Shown: piece by piece, positions 31,930 to 44,262 of the stretch | Layout: each line of letters opens with the position of its first letter | How positions within the stretch are numbered: the stretch's first letter is position 1 | Assembly (NCBI GenBank): GCA_023362775.1 | Contig: JALMGJ010000025.1 | Location: forward strand, 9,277,501-9,341,500 | Direction: 5' to 3' | From: Charina bottae | Lineage: Eukaryota; Chordata; Lepidosauria; Squamata; Charinaidae | Length of the DNA: 64,000 nt | Made by a program: the position numbers and the translations under genes | The notes under the pieces: model-generated | The model's input: only the letters and a program-made list of their open reading frames with translations | The model's database searches: none | What the model was told of the DNA's origin: nothing

Positions 31930-33120
31930 ACATCAACTGGGATAAATTTTTCCCCACTCCTCCATGCAGAATGTTTTCAGCCATGCAATGTTTGAGGGGT
32001 TTATTGCATGCACAGCCTGTGTCAAATCACCCCACGGCATCTTGATGGGATTTAGAAAGAGTCCCCTTTGGGGGAGATGGGGCGGTGATATAAATTTAAG
32101 AAATAAATAAATATATTTAGATCTGCGCTTTGACTTGGGCATCCCAGAACCTTCAATTTTTTCCCCAGCCATTCCTTGGTGGGTTTCCTTGAATGTTTAG
32201 GGTCACTGTCATGTAGCAAGGTCCACTTTCAATTGAGCTTCAATCTTCTGACAGATGGTCTCACATTAACCTCAAGCACCCTCTGGTACAATGAAGAATT
32301 CATAGTGAATTCAAGGATAGTGAGCTACCCAGGCCCTGATGCAGTAAAGCAGCCCCAAAGCATAACATTTCCACTACCACACTTTACACTTGGTATCAGG
32401 TTCTTCTGGTGAAATGCTGCCTTTGATTTTGGCCAAACATGGCTTCTGGTACTTTGGCCAAATAACTATCTTTGCCTCATCTGTCCAGAGCACAGTGTTC
32501 CAGGAGTCCTGGTCTTTTCCTAGGCATTCATGAGCAAACTGTACTTTTGCCCTGATGTTCTTTCTGGACGGCAAAGGGTTCCTCCTGGCATACCTCCCAT
32601 GTAGATCTAATTTGTGCATCTTATTTCTAATGGTAGACTCATGCACTTAGACATCAGTAGTGGTGAGAGCTACCTGTAAGTCACATGATGAAATTTTGGG
32701 GTTCTTTTAGCATCTTGCATTCTGCTCTCAGGCTGAACTTGCTAGGATGGCCTGACCTGGGCAAATTGGCAGTTGTTTGAAATCTTATCCACTTGTAAAT
32801 GATCTTCCAGACAGTGGAATGATTGATGTCCAATAGATTGGCAATCTTTTAAAATCTATTCCCAGACTCATAGGCATCTACAAACTTCTTTCTGAAAGCC
32901 TTAGAGAGCTCTTTCTGTCTAAGTATGATGATACCATACCCTTCAAAAACAAAGAGCAAATAAAGCTAAATGTCTGAGGTTCAAATAAGATTCTCTCTAA
33001 TAATGGTCTAATCATTTGCACCTGATCTAGTGCACCTGGTTATAATTTTAGATATTTGTGGTAGTGATAAATGTAGGGGTATATTTACTTTTTCCACATG
33101 CAAAATTTGCATTTATGTTT
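31930..33120 (-). pseudogene. Decayed Tc1-like transposon, antisense
   Basis: Minus-strand translation, with frame changes, shows a Tc1 transposase: ELSKAFRKKFVDAYESGN and STVWKIIYKW (helix-turn-helix, about 32,915-32,780), HGRYARRNPLPSRKNI (about 32,595-32,550), the first catalytic block VLWTDEAKI (about 32,480) and a terminal [11 protein letters not shown] with PSNIAWLKTFCMEEWGKI (32,050-31,945). The final catalytic residue in LNPIE is Lys here. The left end lacks an inverted repeat; the right end has a TGTAGGGGTATATTTAC-like terminus near 33,075-33,100. Many stops: an old element, different from the one at 24,178. Confidence 0.75.
32065..32119 (+). mobile_element. Short retroposon tail nested in the decayed Tc1
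   Basis: A block of about 55 bp (GTCCCCTTTGGGGGAGATGG, GGTGATATAAATTTAAG, AATAAATAAATA) interrupts the Tc1 coding sequence and is flanked by ATTTAGA. The same tail occurs alone at 36,830-36,878, and it resembles LINE/SINE 3' termini of the L2/CR1 kind. Extreme 5' truncation fits target-primed insertion. Confidence 0.6.
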
Positions 33121-33351
33121 ATTTAAATTACACATTGGACTACAAAATGTAAATGGCCAAATAACTGTATGATGAAATATGTTGAAAAAGTCAAAGATGT
33201 CAATGGGGTGTGCTTACAAGACTATAACTCCAGTAGTCACTGTTTATAGATCAATGCTTCAGGCCTCAGGTGACAGACAGTGCATCTCAGCTTCTTACAA
33301 ATGTCTTGCTTCCCAAGGGAATATGCAATACTGGCATGCATGTGCTAGTAA

Positions 33352-33355
<4 letters not shown>

Positions 33356-33445
<90 letters not shown>
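33356..33445. repeat. Compound (CT)n(CA)n microsatellite
   Basis: About 23 CT units run directly into about 22 CA units. Ser/Leu, Thr/His, Arg/Glu and Val/Cys runs in all frames are artefacts. Confidence 0.97.
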
Positions 33446-33447
<2 letters not shown>

Positions 33448-33489
33448 TTGTTTGTCTTTTATTAGACTGGCTGGCTGGCTGATTGAGTG

Positions 33490-36400
33490 ACTGATTGTAT
33501 TTACATCCCACTGCAATCCAATTTGACTCTCATTAATTGGTAAAATTAGTCCAAACTACTTGAGAATCATCTAATCTCTTTTCCTGTATGCAACTCCTAG
33601 TTTTGGTGACCTCAGACAATGGAAACTGAAGTGAATCAGTGGTCAGTACATGGGCTGGTAAACAAAAAATATATGAGTGTGGCTTACTGACTGAACTGTT
33701 GGTTAGGACCAACAAAATATTCCGCTATCTGTCTTTCAGAGTTCTTGTGTTCCAACTAAAAGTGAGAAAATTCGTTTTGTTTTGTTTTTTGTGGGGGGTT
33801 GCCCTCAGATTTCCTGTGGATTCTCACGAACAGTGGATTCACCCTGCTTACAAAGTACCATATTTATAATATTCAGCCTAATGGAAAGTACTCTGACTTC
33901 ACATTATAGCCAGAATGCAAGGGTAATATTCAGCATTGGTTATGAGATGTTATGAGGCCTTGCTTAAATCCATTTTGTGCTGCTCTGCTGGGTTAAAATG
34001 TTTTAGACAAACAGGTAAGAAACCTCCCAAAATCGGGAAAGCCTCAGAAACTAACAGGGACTTATTTCTTTTTTATGATCTGAATTCCCATCTTAAAATG
34101 ACTGTAGTGGAAAAGGCCTAGAGCTGGAATTCTTCCATTTCTTACTCCACGTTCATGTTGCTTTCACAGTATTCATATAGTGATTTCCTCTCCTTTCCTG
34201 CTGATATTGTACGGGAAATCATGCCACCACAGTTCAGTGATTTGCACTAAGTGTTGGTAGCACCATATGGAGGGACCCGATAGCTATGGATGGCAGGAAG
34301 AGAAAAAGGGATCAGGAGTTGGTTGTAGCGCATGGGGTGTTCAACCACGGTTTATGTATGGCTTCCTTGCCCTCCTGCTCTGGGAAACAGCTCTGGGAAG
34401 ATCTACCTTATGATGACTTTTCTTCATGGTGTTAACTATGATACTGGGGGATGGAGAGAGAAGGGCTATTGACCAATATTAAAGGATTATTGTACAGTGA
34501 AAGACAGGACACTGTCACACAATCCTCAGAAACTATTATATATTGCTGATAGACCTTTTGATGTAAACAACTTTATGAAAAGTGCAGATAGTAAGTAAGT
34601 AAGCCAAAGAAATGAAAGGCATGTGTTTAAAAAAAAGGAAATCTATCTAATCCTAGTTTACACCAAGATCAATTACTATGCTTCTCCATGCCTTTCTATT
34701 CTTGCAAGCTATTCTGTAAGAAAAGAATGAGCGGTGTAACTGTTTCCAAATTTGTCCTATCTTGATAAAGCAAAGTATCTTGAATTTGTCGCCACAATTG
34801 ACAATCTAAAGGCATAAATGGCCAGCAGATGGTGCTTGAGAGCTAATAGAAATAGCTTTCTCTTTCTCCCTCCCCCCCCCTTCTCTCTTTCTCCCCCTCT
34901 CACCCCACCCCATTTCTTCCTTTTTGGCAGCTTTATAAACAGAACCTTCTAATGAAGGAAACACAGGCACATTTTTAGCAGGAATGATAGAAGTAAGCTT
35001 TCTTGAGGTGTTTCATATTCTATAATGTTCATATTTTTCCCCTCATCACTTCATTTTGTTCCATTTCCACATCAGCTTGTAAACTTTTTAAAGCCTGCCC
35101 AAAGGTTTTACCTAAAGTGTGCATTTCTGGCAAGCATTTTCCCAATATATGCCTTTGGTTTATTATCATACCTATGTTTGTATATATTGTATATATTTTA
35201 TATTGTATATATTTTATATATAGTTATAACCATAGAACTATACCACACATTGAGAAAAAGAGAAAATTAAAAGGATGATCACATTACAGTTTGTATGTTA
35301 GTATGGAAGAATGAATTATATTTGTTTATAATACGTATGATTCAAACAACCCCCTTTTCCTATAGTTTTCAAAGTTTAATACAAATAAATGGGGCAAAGG
35401 CACAAACCAGTTTAAATAACAGACATATCCTCCTCTTTTGTCACTGGAGCAGCACTTCAGTGAAAAGTGCACCACTGGCAACTACTTAGAGTCGTAACAA
35501 AATTACCACACAGATTTTGCTTCCTCCATTGTACAGAGCTGCTTTCAGAAAATTCCCATATCCGTCATAGAAAATAAACTTTATCTTTGCTGCATTGCAG
35601 TTTTCCAACTGGTGCTGCTGCTATTGGTCATTGTCATTCTGTGTCTTTTAATTCTCCTTTGACTGAAGTGACTCAATAAAAATTATGTGTTGCATGTTTT
35701 GTTCTATGTGTAGCACATTATTATCTATATGTCATGAAACATTTAAAAAAAGTCTGCTCCTCTATCTATTATCCATTCCTCCAATTTATCTTCATTTGTA
35801 ATGGACTGTGTTGGCAGCAAATATGCCTAGCTCAGGGTTGGCATGCTGCATTATTGGCATTCTCTGAGCTTTGTTTTGGGGTAGTAGATGCTTCATTGCT
35901 CTACAGGGTGGCATCATCAGCACAGGACTTCTGGCAAAGTGAGGTTCATTGGTTGTCTTGCCTGCTGTGCATGTGCTTGGATGGGATGGTCCTATAGCAA
36001 ATACTTTGTTGGTGGTAGATTATTTACTTGGGTTATGTGGTGCTGCTTCTGTTTTACTTTTGTTTGCATCATGTATAATTTGTGGTGTTAAAAGGTAGGT
36101 GAAAAGATGGCTCTGTGAGGGAGTATTGTTCTCTTCCTGTGATTGTCACTCTGTAATTGGCTTTTGGGTATTAGGTTGATAAGGAGATAGCTCTAGTTTA
36201 TCTAGATGTTGGTTGATTGCTGTGTGATGGGGGGATGCTGTGTATTGAGCTGATATGTTAATGTGGGGTCTTTGATTATGTCTTTTGATAGGACCATAAG
36301 CAAAGTTTAATTCTGTATAACTGTTGATCATTATTTAGTCAAGATGCCATGCCTGTCTGGCTTGTTTAAGAATTTCAATGTTTTCCAGTTGAAATTAAGC

Positions 36401-36825
36401 CTAAAAATGTCTTTGTGGAGGGAGATTAGTGAAGTAGCTTCATATACTTTGACATCTGGGGTTCAAAGATGCATTCTACTAGTCTTCTGCCTGTTTTATT
36501 TTGTATATGATGTTCAGTATTCCTCTTAATCAAGATCAATATGAGTTTCACCCACTGGACCAGGAGTAGATCCACTGATCTTCCGAACATCCCTCAGATA
36601 ATAGCTCATTAATTGAAACCAATAAATAGGAAGAGAGTAAGTTCAATATATTGACATTAAACTATGGGAAAAAACTAAGGTTCCTTTCTCAATTTCCATT
36701 TCTTTCAGATTTTCTCTCAGGGAAAACAACATAAGATTCTGAATTTACACGAGGAAACCTGAGTTTATCAGTCTGTATGCTGCATCTATACCTGCCAAAG
36801 CAAATCATAGGTGCTGTACAGGAAC
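33490..36825. other. Unique sequence, no recognisable gene
   Basis: AT-rich with a C/T-rich patch (34,858-34,920) and AT alternations (35,180-35,225). Open frames are short and have no recognisable similarity. Confidence 0.45.
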
Positions 36826-36829
36826 TTCC

Positions 36830-36878
36830 CTTTCGGGGGAAGATGGGCGGTAATATAAATCAAATAAATAAATAAATA
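36830..36878 (+). mobile_element. Truncated retroposon tail
   Basis: CCCTTTCGGGGGAAGATGG, then GGTAATATAAATC and AAATAAATAAATAAATAA. Same terminal module as 32,065, reduced to about 50 bp. Confidence 0.55.
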
Positions 36879-36889
36879 AACTAGCAGAA

Positions 36890-39800
36890 CTCTGCCTCCT
36901 TCCCTCTCTTTCTCTTCTACTGTTACTCTGTTCTTCCAAATCAACAAGCAGATACAGATGGCCAATTTTTCCTATCTTAATCTATCATCACATCTTTGCT
37001 ATTATATCAGACAGGATGGTCTGGAAAACTTCACTGATTTTGTCTATTCTTTCTCTACTGGGAACCATTCTACATTTTATCCTTAAGATGAAAAAGTAAG
37101 AGGCTGCCTCCTACGAAGGGAGAAGAAGATTCATTTCAGTTTACTTATTATCAACAGGTAGCTCTTGTATCATTGTTAGGTTTAAGGTTAGTATGACTAA
37201 TTGAAAGCTTCTCTGCTCTGTACAGATTGTGATGCAACATACTCTAATTTCCCTTGTTCTTTGTCTATGGAATATTCTATTCTGTCAGATTGAATTTGAT
37301 ACAAATATATAAATAAATAAATAATATAATGTAAAAAAAAAAAAAGAATGTGAGAACTAGAACTAGAAGCAGAACCTATTCATGACTACTCTATATAGTG
37401 ACAATCCCACTAGGAATTACAGCCTTGATAGATAATAAATGAGTACCAAACACCATAGTAACTACAGCCTCTAAAGCGGAACATGAGATCATCTCAGAAA
37501 GAAGAGCCACAAAGGCTTTCCTCAGGGTGGGATTTGATCTAGCTTTCCCTTGGATTGGTGATGTGTTTCCTGGGTCTGTATGTTTCTCACTTGACCTCCT
37601 GGCTTTGATACTTATCTTAATTCCCCCTACACTGATCTGAATAAAGGTTCCATTTAATCACACTATCAGTTTATATGTATTGTGTAGCTGAAGATTTTTC
37701 ATCATGAGTTGAAGTTCAGCTAAAATGATTAATCTGCTCTCTCTAAAAAACTCAAAATGAATTATATTCAAGTTTGTTCTACTTCTGATTAAATAATCCA
37801 AAAGCATAAAGGGATACATCTGCTTTCTTCCCAAAAATTCCCCATAAGTTCTATACCTCTAAGAACCACTGAGCTATTCCCAATACTTCCCAAAGCCTAT
37901 GTTGTGTTGTTGGAAGGGAGACAAGTTGTAGTTTAGGGCACGCATTGTGCCTAAGTATGGTCTTGCAGCTACATCATGAATGCTGGGAAACTTGGGCAAT
38001 GAAGCACCATGAAACTATTTCACATAAATACTAGAACTCAAGATGGTTGCAGTATTAGTTGCCACATATACATTATTGTGTTAACATGCAAACCAGCTCA
38101 TAGTATGTAATTTTATGAGATAAGAAAATATATTGACTTGGATTCCATAGGTATCTATTCATTCTTATGCCATCTCCAAACCCAGGAGTGTTAGCAAATA
38201 GAAGTTTTATACTTCTTACACCTTCATGATTTTGGGTATAGTCAAGAAGAAAGCAAGGAGATGGATGATAGCTTGATTGCTGTTTCTTCCCCCTTCTACT
38301 TCTCCAACCTAGAATCAAAGTAGGAGGAGGAAAGAAAAATGGAATGCCATTCACACATTGCATTAAAAAGGCTGCCTGCAGTGGTTTGGACTCACACATG
38401 TTTCTTGGCAATATTTCATTGCTGACACATATTCTCAATAGGGATAACAAACATATAACTGTAAAAAATTATCTCAATAAGTTACTCAATTTAAATGTCC
38501 TCTTGAAGATGCCATCATAATGAAGGATACTCACATGAAATTTCTACACATAAGAAACAAGAACAATGTCTCCTTGCTTTCAAATTCTACCAAGTACAAT
38601 GGTACTGTGAGTAAAGAAGCCCAAACATTACTTCTTCAGTTCTGATAATTCAGTCACTATCTCTCATGATCACAGAAGGATGGAAGATAGGGTTACCTCT
38701 GTTCTATGCAGTTTTGGAAGTATTTACTCATAAATTGGTTCAATCCCTTTCCTGAATGTAAAAAAAAAAAATAGTACAAAACCTTCCATATAAAATTATT
38801 TTGCCATATATAAAAACTCTTTTAATGGGTTGTTTTTGTGTTTGCTTCTTCTTTTTTTTAGTTTGCCTATTTTAGCATGTCTTTAAATATATTTGTATTA
38901 TTTATCATCCTAGTTTGAAGGCTTAGAATTTTTATGTACGTATGTGTGTGGGTGTGTATGTATGTATATATACACACACACACACACACATATATATAAG
39001 TATTGTATCAATGTAAAAACAATCTTACTACAAATACATACTTTGGAGAATATTTCTGCTTAAATAAGCACTTTTAAGCATATTATATCTTAAAGTATAA
39101 ACTTTTGAATTGTTATTTATTTTTTTAATCTGTGAACTCTCTCACCACCTGCAGAGAAGTATTAAACCTGACTGAGAGCCTCATTTCAATCCATTTGCTA
39201 ATTGGTGAGGGGTGGATTAGATCAGTTCATACTGAAATTTATAAAGATATAAATTCTCAGAGTTCACTAAGTAACTATAGACAAGCTTGCAAATACAGGA
39301 AGGAAATTCTTCTATTTAAATGTTGGAAATTTTCACTATTTAAATGTGGGCTTTTAGAATAACTAAACAAGTTTATGCTGTCAATTATTTTAGAAAAATG
39401 TACATTCCCAAGCACACTTTCCTTTTCCCTTCTGTACCTGACCAAAATATGCATTTAGAAAACATGTCCAGACAACAACAACAACAGCTATTGCAGGCAG
39501 ACCTTGAAGTTTATGAACCAAAGAGAACACTTAACAACTCTGTCAGCTCTAATAAATTAGTAGCATAATGAATTATCATCTTCATATTATATTAGAGCTC
39601 ATAATTCTAACTCCTGTTTCCCAGCCAAAAACAAAAAGAAAGCTGTGATATCTCCAATCCATAACTTTGTTCCAGCACTTATCCCACTTAAATAACAATC
39701 AATTAAATTAAAAGAAAAAAAGAGTTCAAGGTTTATAGGAACCATGCTTCTGTAGCATGCTGAAATATAACACTGGCTGTAACCTCAGAATACATCAAAG

Positions 39801-40800
39801 GCAGAAGAGATGCTTATGGTCTCATGCAGGTCTCATGGTGATATACAGCATACCAGATAAATCAATATTATGTTTCTGATAAAACTAATACCCATGTATA
39901 GTCAATTAAGCAACAAGACTTGTCACATTGTGTATTGTACATACGTATTAGATTTAAAAGCTTCTGAGTCTCCTCAGCTGCCATGGACTTAGTGAGAGAT
40001 TGAGTAAGTCCTTGAAATACTTGGCCTGTATGGTTTAATTTTAATTTGAGATACACCATGCAGCTCTGGAGGTGTCAAATAAAATACAGAGTGATATGTA
40101 ATACAACAAATAAATCTTCAGGGAGGTGATAAAAGGCATTTCTGTACCTGATAAGAAATCTGGAGAAGCAAGAGACTTGTGAAATTCTTCTCATCACTTG
40201 ACAGGACAATACAGATGGATATCAATGTATGTCACTTTCCCATTGAGGAAACAGAAATTTGTATTCATCTAGTGTTAAGTATCTTACTAAAATGAGACTA
40301 CATCTTTCTTAGAACTGATTGTGATGATTCATTGCCTAGAATGAACTCATATTTCTGTAGGAATTCAGGGCATTTAAAATTTCTATGTATGAAGAAAGCT
40401 GGGGAGATATTCTCTGGCCTATTCTACTTCTGGCATCCATATGAGAATAGAGAAAGTTTGAAGAATGTATAAAACATGCTCATTATCCTCCACTGTACTA
40501 TCTCTGCAATTAAGATTCCCAATTTTGTGAATAATTTTAAGAATGTTCAACCACATGCATATTGCTACTCTTCAGATCTGTTCTATCAACCTGGAGAAGA
40601 CTGCAATGGAGTGGATATAACTGGAGCACACATGAATCCATGAATCACTGTTTTCAGATTGGTGCTTTTGTCAAAATCTTCAACCTGTATATGCATTCCA
40701 ATGTTCTGTTTGTTTGTTTTAAATTTAGGGGTCAAAATAAACAATGATTAAACGTATTAAATGTATATCTGCTATTATCCAACTGGTTGAGTTGGGTGGT
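36890..40800. other. Unique sequence, with simple repeats
   Basis: Contains an A-run after ATAAATAAATAATA (37,305-37,346, perhaps another truncated tail), a purine-pyrimidine alternation at 38,937-38,998 (GTGTGTATGTATGTATATA into ACACAC into TATATATA) and a short CAA run (39,471-39,487). No gene recognised. Confidence 0.45.
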
Positions 40801-40810
40801 CTTATAAATC

Positions 40811-40841
<31 letters not shown>

Positions 40842-40856
40842 CATACATACATACAT
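40811..40856. repeat. (CATA)n microsatellite
   Basis: About eleven CATA units. The Tyr/Ile/His/Thr run predicted across it is an artefact. Confidence 0.95.
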
Positions 40857-41878
40857 TATGTGTAGCTGCTTTAAAGGCATTGTACAAGTCCTACAAGCTG
40901 GGAAGATAGCCAGTGGGGAAAAGTGGATGCACAGTATATATTAGAAGCAATACATATTAGTCCAGTGAAAATAATCAGAATTTTCCAATAATCTAGTGTG
41001 AGAAATCTCAGTTAACTAGGGGAGTAGCTTATATTGTTTTACAATGGTAAAACAAATAGTTTGCATGCAGGAGTTCTCAGATTCAGTTCCTGGTGTCTCC
41101 AAGAAAGATCTTGTCTGAAACCTTGGAGAGGCAGTGCAAATAAGGGAAGATTATACTGAGTGAGACAGACCAGTGGATGTCATCTGAAATAGTTTCAAGG
41201 TTTTAAACAAAAATTGAAAAATGTGGTATACTGTTTATCCACGTTTCTGACTGTTCAGAAAAAAATGATTTGACAAACTTTAGAAATACAAGAAACAATA
41301 TGAATACATTGGAGTATTTAAGATATAATTAATATGCATGTTGAATAAAAGCATGAAATATGTTGGAAAAAATGCAGCCTTTGTATATTAAAGTCCATAT
41401 CAATAATATGTGGGATGAAGTATTAAAATAGAATAAAAATAGTAAGCTATTTGGGAAAAAATAACAGCAAGTAGGGTTAAATAGGGAGATTTTATTTGGA
41501 AGTAAATTAACAAGCAAGAAAGATTATATACATTAGAATTGAGAAATGTGATGATTCTGACTGTTTTTAACTTAGTTAAACATATAGCAGTTGTATATCT
41601 CTGAGAAACCATGGCCTTATTTACCGTTTGTTAATTCGAGAAGCCTTTGTGAAGAACTGGGTGTAACCTGAAATTGTCTGGTAAAGCCTAATAATCTTAA
41701 GGACCATTTCTGCAAATTGTGAAGCCTGTAACAAAATGTACATAACACATCAATTTATTCTATTTTATAGTAGTTACTGTTTGTGTTAATATTTTGTGTT
41801 CTTTTGGGGCTTGAAAGTTTCCAGATCATGTTGTGACCTTGAGTTGACCTAATAAGCACATGGTTGCATATTGCCACA

Positions 41879-41879
<1 letters not shown>

Positions 41880-41954
<75 letters not shown>
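41880..41954. repeat. Compound (GT)n(GA)n microsatellite
   Basis: About 16 GT units followed directly by about 20 GA units; the same compound type as 33,356-33,445 in the opposite orientation. Confidence 0.97.
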
Positions 41955-41957
<3 letters not shown>

Positions 41958-42369
41958 CATACAGGGTTTAGAACTGAAGATTAAATCAAAGTTGTCTCGT
42001 ATTTTACACACATGCACGCATGCACACACATGAACATACACTTATTTAGGGAGAAGAAACCAATAAATCATTCCCCTCAACCTTAATTCAAATTCTAATC
42101 ATTCTAAAGTCTTGTATACTTTAAAATCATAATAATCAAATGTTATGCCAGCATTCTCTGGAAGGAAATGTTCTAAATAAATGCACTGTTGTATAGATGG
42201 GCTCCCCCCCACCATACAAAAAAAAGGCTATTACTAGTGCCATCTGTTGGGCTAGAGTAGAATTAAATGTCAATTCACAAGGATTAGCAATTTCGTTAGC
42301 ATAATATTGAAGAAGGTGGTAGAAATTAGTAAATTAGTATTTCATTACCTTTTGGGTAGCTTTGAACTA

Positions 42370-42770
42370 ATTTTATGTTGACATTTTCAGTTAATTAACT
42401 TGCTATTGTGATAGCAAATAGGGAAAACTAGAATTATTAGATTATGGTACAAAGCGTTGCCAAGGTGCTTTGAGAGCCTGATTAACCTGTAGCCAAAAGG
42501 ACTTGGAGAATATATTTGCAGTGTTACTAGTAATTATTACCTTATATGTAATGCTGCGCTGAAGAATTATGCTGCTTTCCCCCCCACCCCCCCTTACAAT
42601 TTACTTCCATTTGAGAACTGATATTATTCCTGGCCCCGCAAAGAACAAGAATTTGGGCCCTGGAGAAGGGCTGGATTAGCTGACATTTATTATAGTGTCC
42701 TATCTCCAGTGGCCTTCAGCCTCCTTAGCTTCCCGTATTTGCGTAAGACTTTCTAAGATAACTCTTCCCA
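42370..42770. other. Repeat-free block, possible conserved non-coding element
   Basis: No transposon signatures. Dense homeodomain-like words: AGTTAATTAACTTG (42,391-42,404), TCTAATAAT-type words and CTGATTAACC (about 42,478), plus an imperfect inverted repeat CTATTGTGATAGC (42,404-42,416). Suggestive of a developmental enhancer but not demonstrable from one sequence. The surrounding 40,950-43,790 contains no recognisable gene. Confidence 0.25.
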
Positions 42771-43559
42771 AAGCCTTTTTCAAACTGGGAAGCAGAGGCA
42801 GGGGAAGATGATGAAGCATGATGAAGATGTGGAGCGATGAACCTCTCCTCATCTCACAAAGATAAAATCCTAAAGAAATTCTAAAACACCCTGAGAATAC
42901 AGGACAAAACAGAAGCCCTTTTCACCAGGAAAGAAAGCTTTTGTATGACACATTTAGGCCTAGTATTACTTGGAGTCATTCAAAAGAGGAAATAAAAAAT
43001 AATTTCTAAAAGGTTCCATTTCAGAGTCCTTACAGAGGATCCATTTTTCCTCCCCTCCTTCCCTCCAACATTCCTAAGTATAAATCAGAAAGAAAATTAG
43101 TCCACAGTGGCCACTTAAAGAAGTTACAGCCATCAGTGGCTTTCAACCGATGCAGATTGGGAACGGAATGGAATTCTTTTCCTCCCTGGTCCCACACCTG
43201 GTAGAAGCAGGAAGCCAACAGCAGGGGAGCGAGAGCATTCCCACCTACTGTACATTCAAAACGCTGCTGGTGTTTGATGGAGCACCTTTGCAGCATTCCG
43301 TACAGGTTAAGAAAAGAGGGTGAGATGAATCATGGGTCTTTTGGCACCAGTAATGTATTTTTTTTTATGGGACGGGGTGGTGGTGGGGGAAACCAAGGTC
43401 AAAGGTGTGGGCTACCATCAGTATTTAGGTATATAGAAACATGTAATTTTTCATTCTGTAGCAGGGAGCCTAAATAGTAGCTTTGCCATAACTACTACTT
43501 GCTACATTTTTTCATTAATATTAACTACTACACACACTTTCTCTCATTCATTCATTCAT

Positions 43560-43574
43560 CCCCCCCCCCCCCCC
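43560..43574. repeat. 15-nt C homopolymer after CATT repeats
   Basis: A poly(C) run directly follows ATTCATTCATTCAT. Likely unstable and prone to sequencing error. Confidence 0.9.
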
Positions 43575-43794
43575 ATCTCTCTCTTCTCTCCTTCACTCTC
43601 ATCTGATTTCTTCATTCTGGATTTTTATTATTATTACTATTAGTGTAATAATAGTAGTAGCGACATAAATGGCTCCTAAATCCAATTTCAATGAGTTGAA
43701 GCTTTGAGTACATGAAGCAGAATGATTGAAAGTTTTTCCATCTTCATTTTTTTTTAAAGGTTAGACTGTGATTGAAGCTGTATCACTTAATAAT

Positions 43795-44262
43795 TTCTTT
43801 ATTTATTTATTTCTCACATTTCTGCACTGCCCATCTCGCAAGTGACTCTGGGCAGTTTACAATTCAATTAAAATAACAAGAGATTAAAATCATAACAACA
43901 AGTACATCATAAAAATATAAATATAAAATATAGAAAATATTTAAAATTTATATAAAATATAAATTCCTCGGGGCCACATCACAGCGCCAACCACCCCCAT
44001 GATTGACTACCCCACCCACCCCAAGCGAAGTGGCAAAGCCAGGTTTTCACTCCCTTTTGGAAGGCCAGGAGAGTGGGGACCTGCCTCACCTCTGGGGGTA
44101 ATGTGTTCCACAGGGCGGGGGCCACGGCAGAGAAGGCCCTCTTCCTGGACCCTGCCAATCAACAATCTCTCATGTACAGTGTCTGTAGCATGCCCTCTCT
44201 TCCTGACCGAGTGGGACGGGTTGATGCAATGGGGGTGAGGCGGTCCCTCAGGTAAGAACTTA
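43795..44262 (-). pseudogene. L2-like LINE C-terminus and 3' end, antisense
   Basis: On the minus strand the open part reads LRDRLTPIASTRPTRSGREG, MLQTLYMRDC, a TGA, then GSRKRAFSAVAPALWNTLPP, EVRQVPTLLAFQKGVKTWL. This is the conserved tail of L2-clade reverse transcriptases ('rsl rsgd.gll', 'GdRaFs.aaP.lWN.LP', 'fk..lkt.lf'). A 3' UTR follows, ending in AAATAAATAAAG. Only one stop interrupts about 75 codons, so decay is modest. It pairs with the copy at 47,255 (same family, opposite orientation). Confidence 0.75.

Noticed and set aside
33179..33511. Open frames with Ser-Leu, Thr-His, Val-Cys and Arg-Glu runs
   Set aside because: Translation of a compound CT/CA microsatellite in all frames.
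38073..38450. 125-codon minus-strand open frame as a host gene
   Set aside because: No recognisable domain, no splice or codon signal, in AT-rich unique sequence; expected by chance in 64 kb.
40811..40856. CRISPR-like array
   Set aside because: A contiguous CATA microsatellite with no spacers, in a vertebrate genome.
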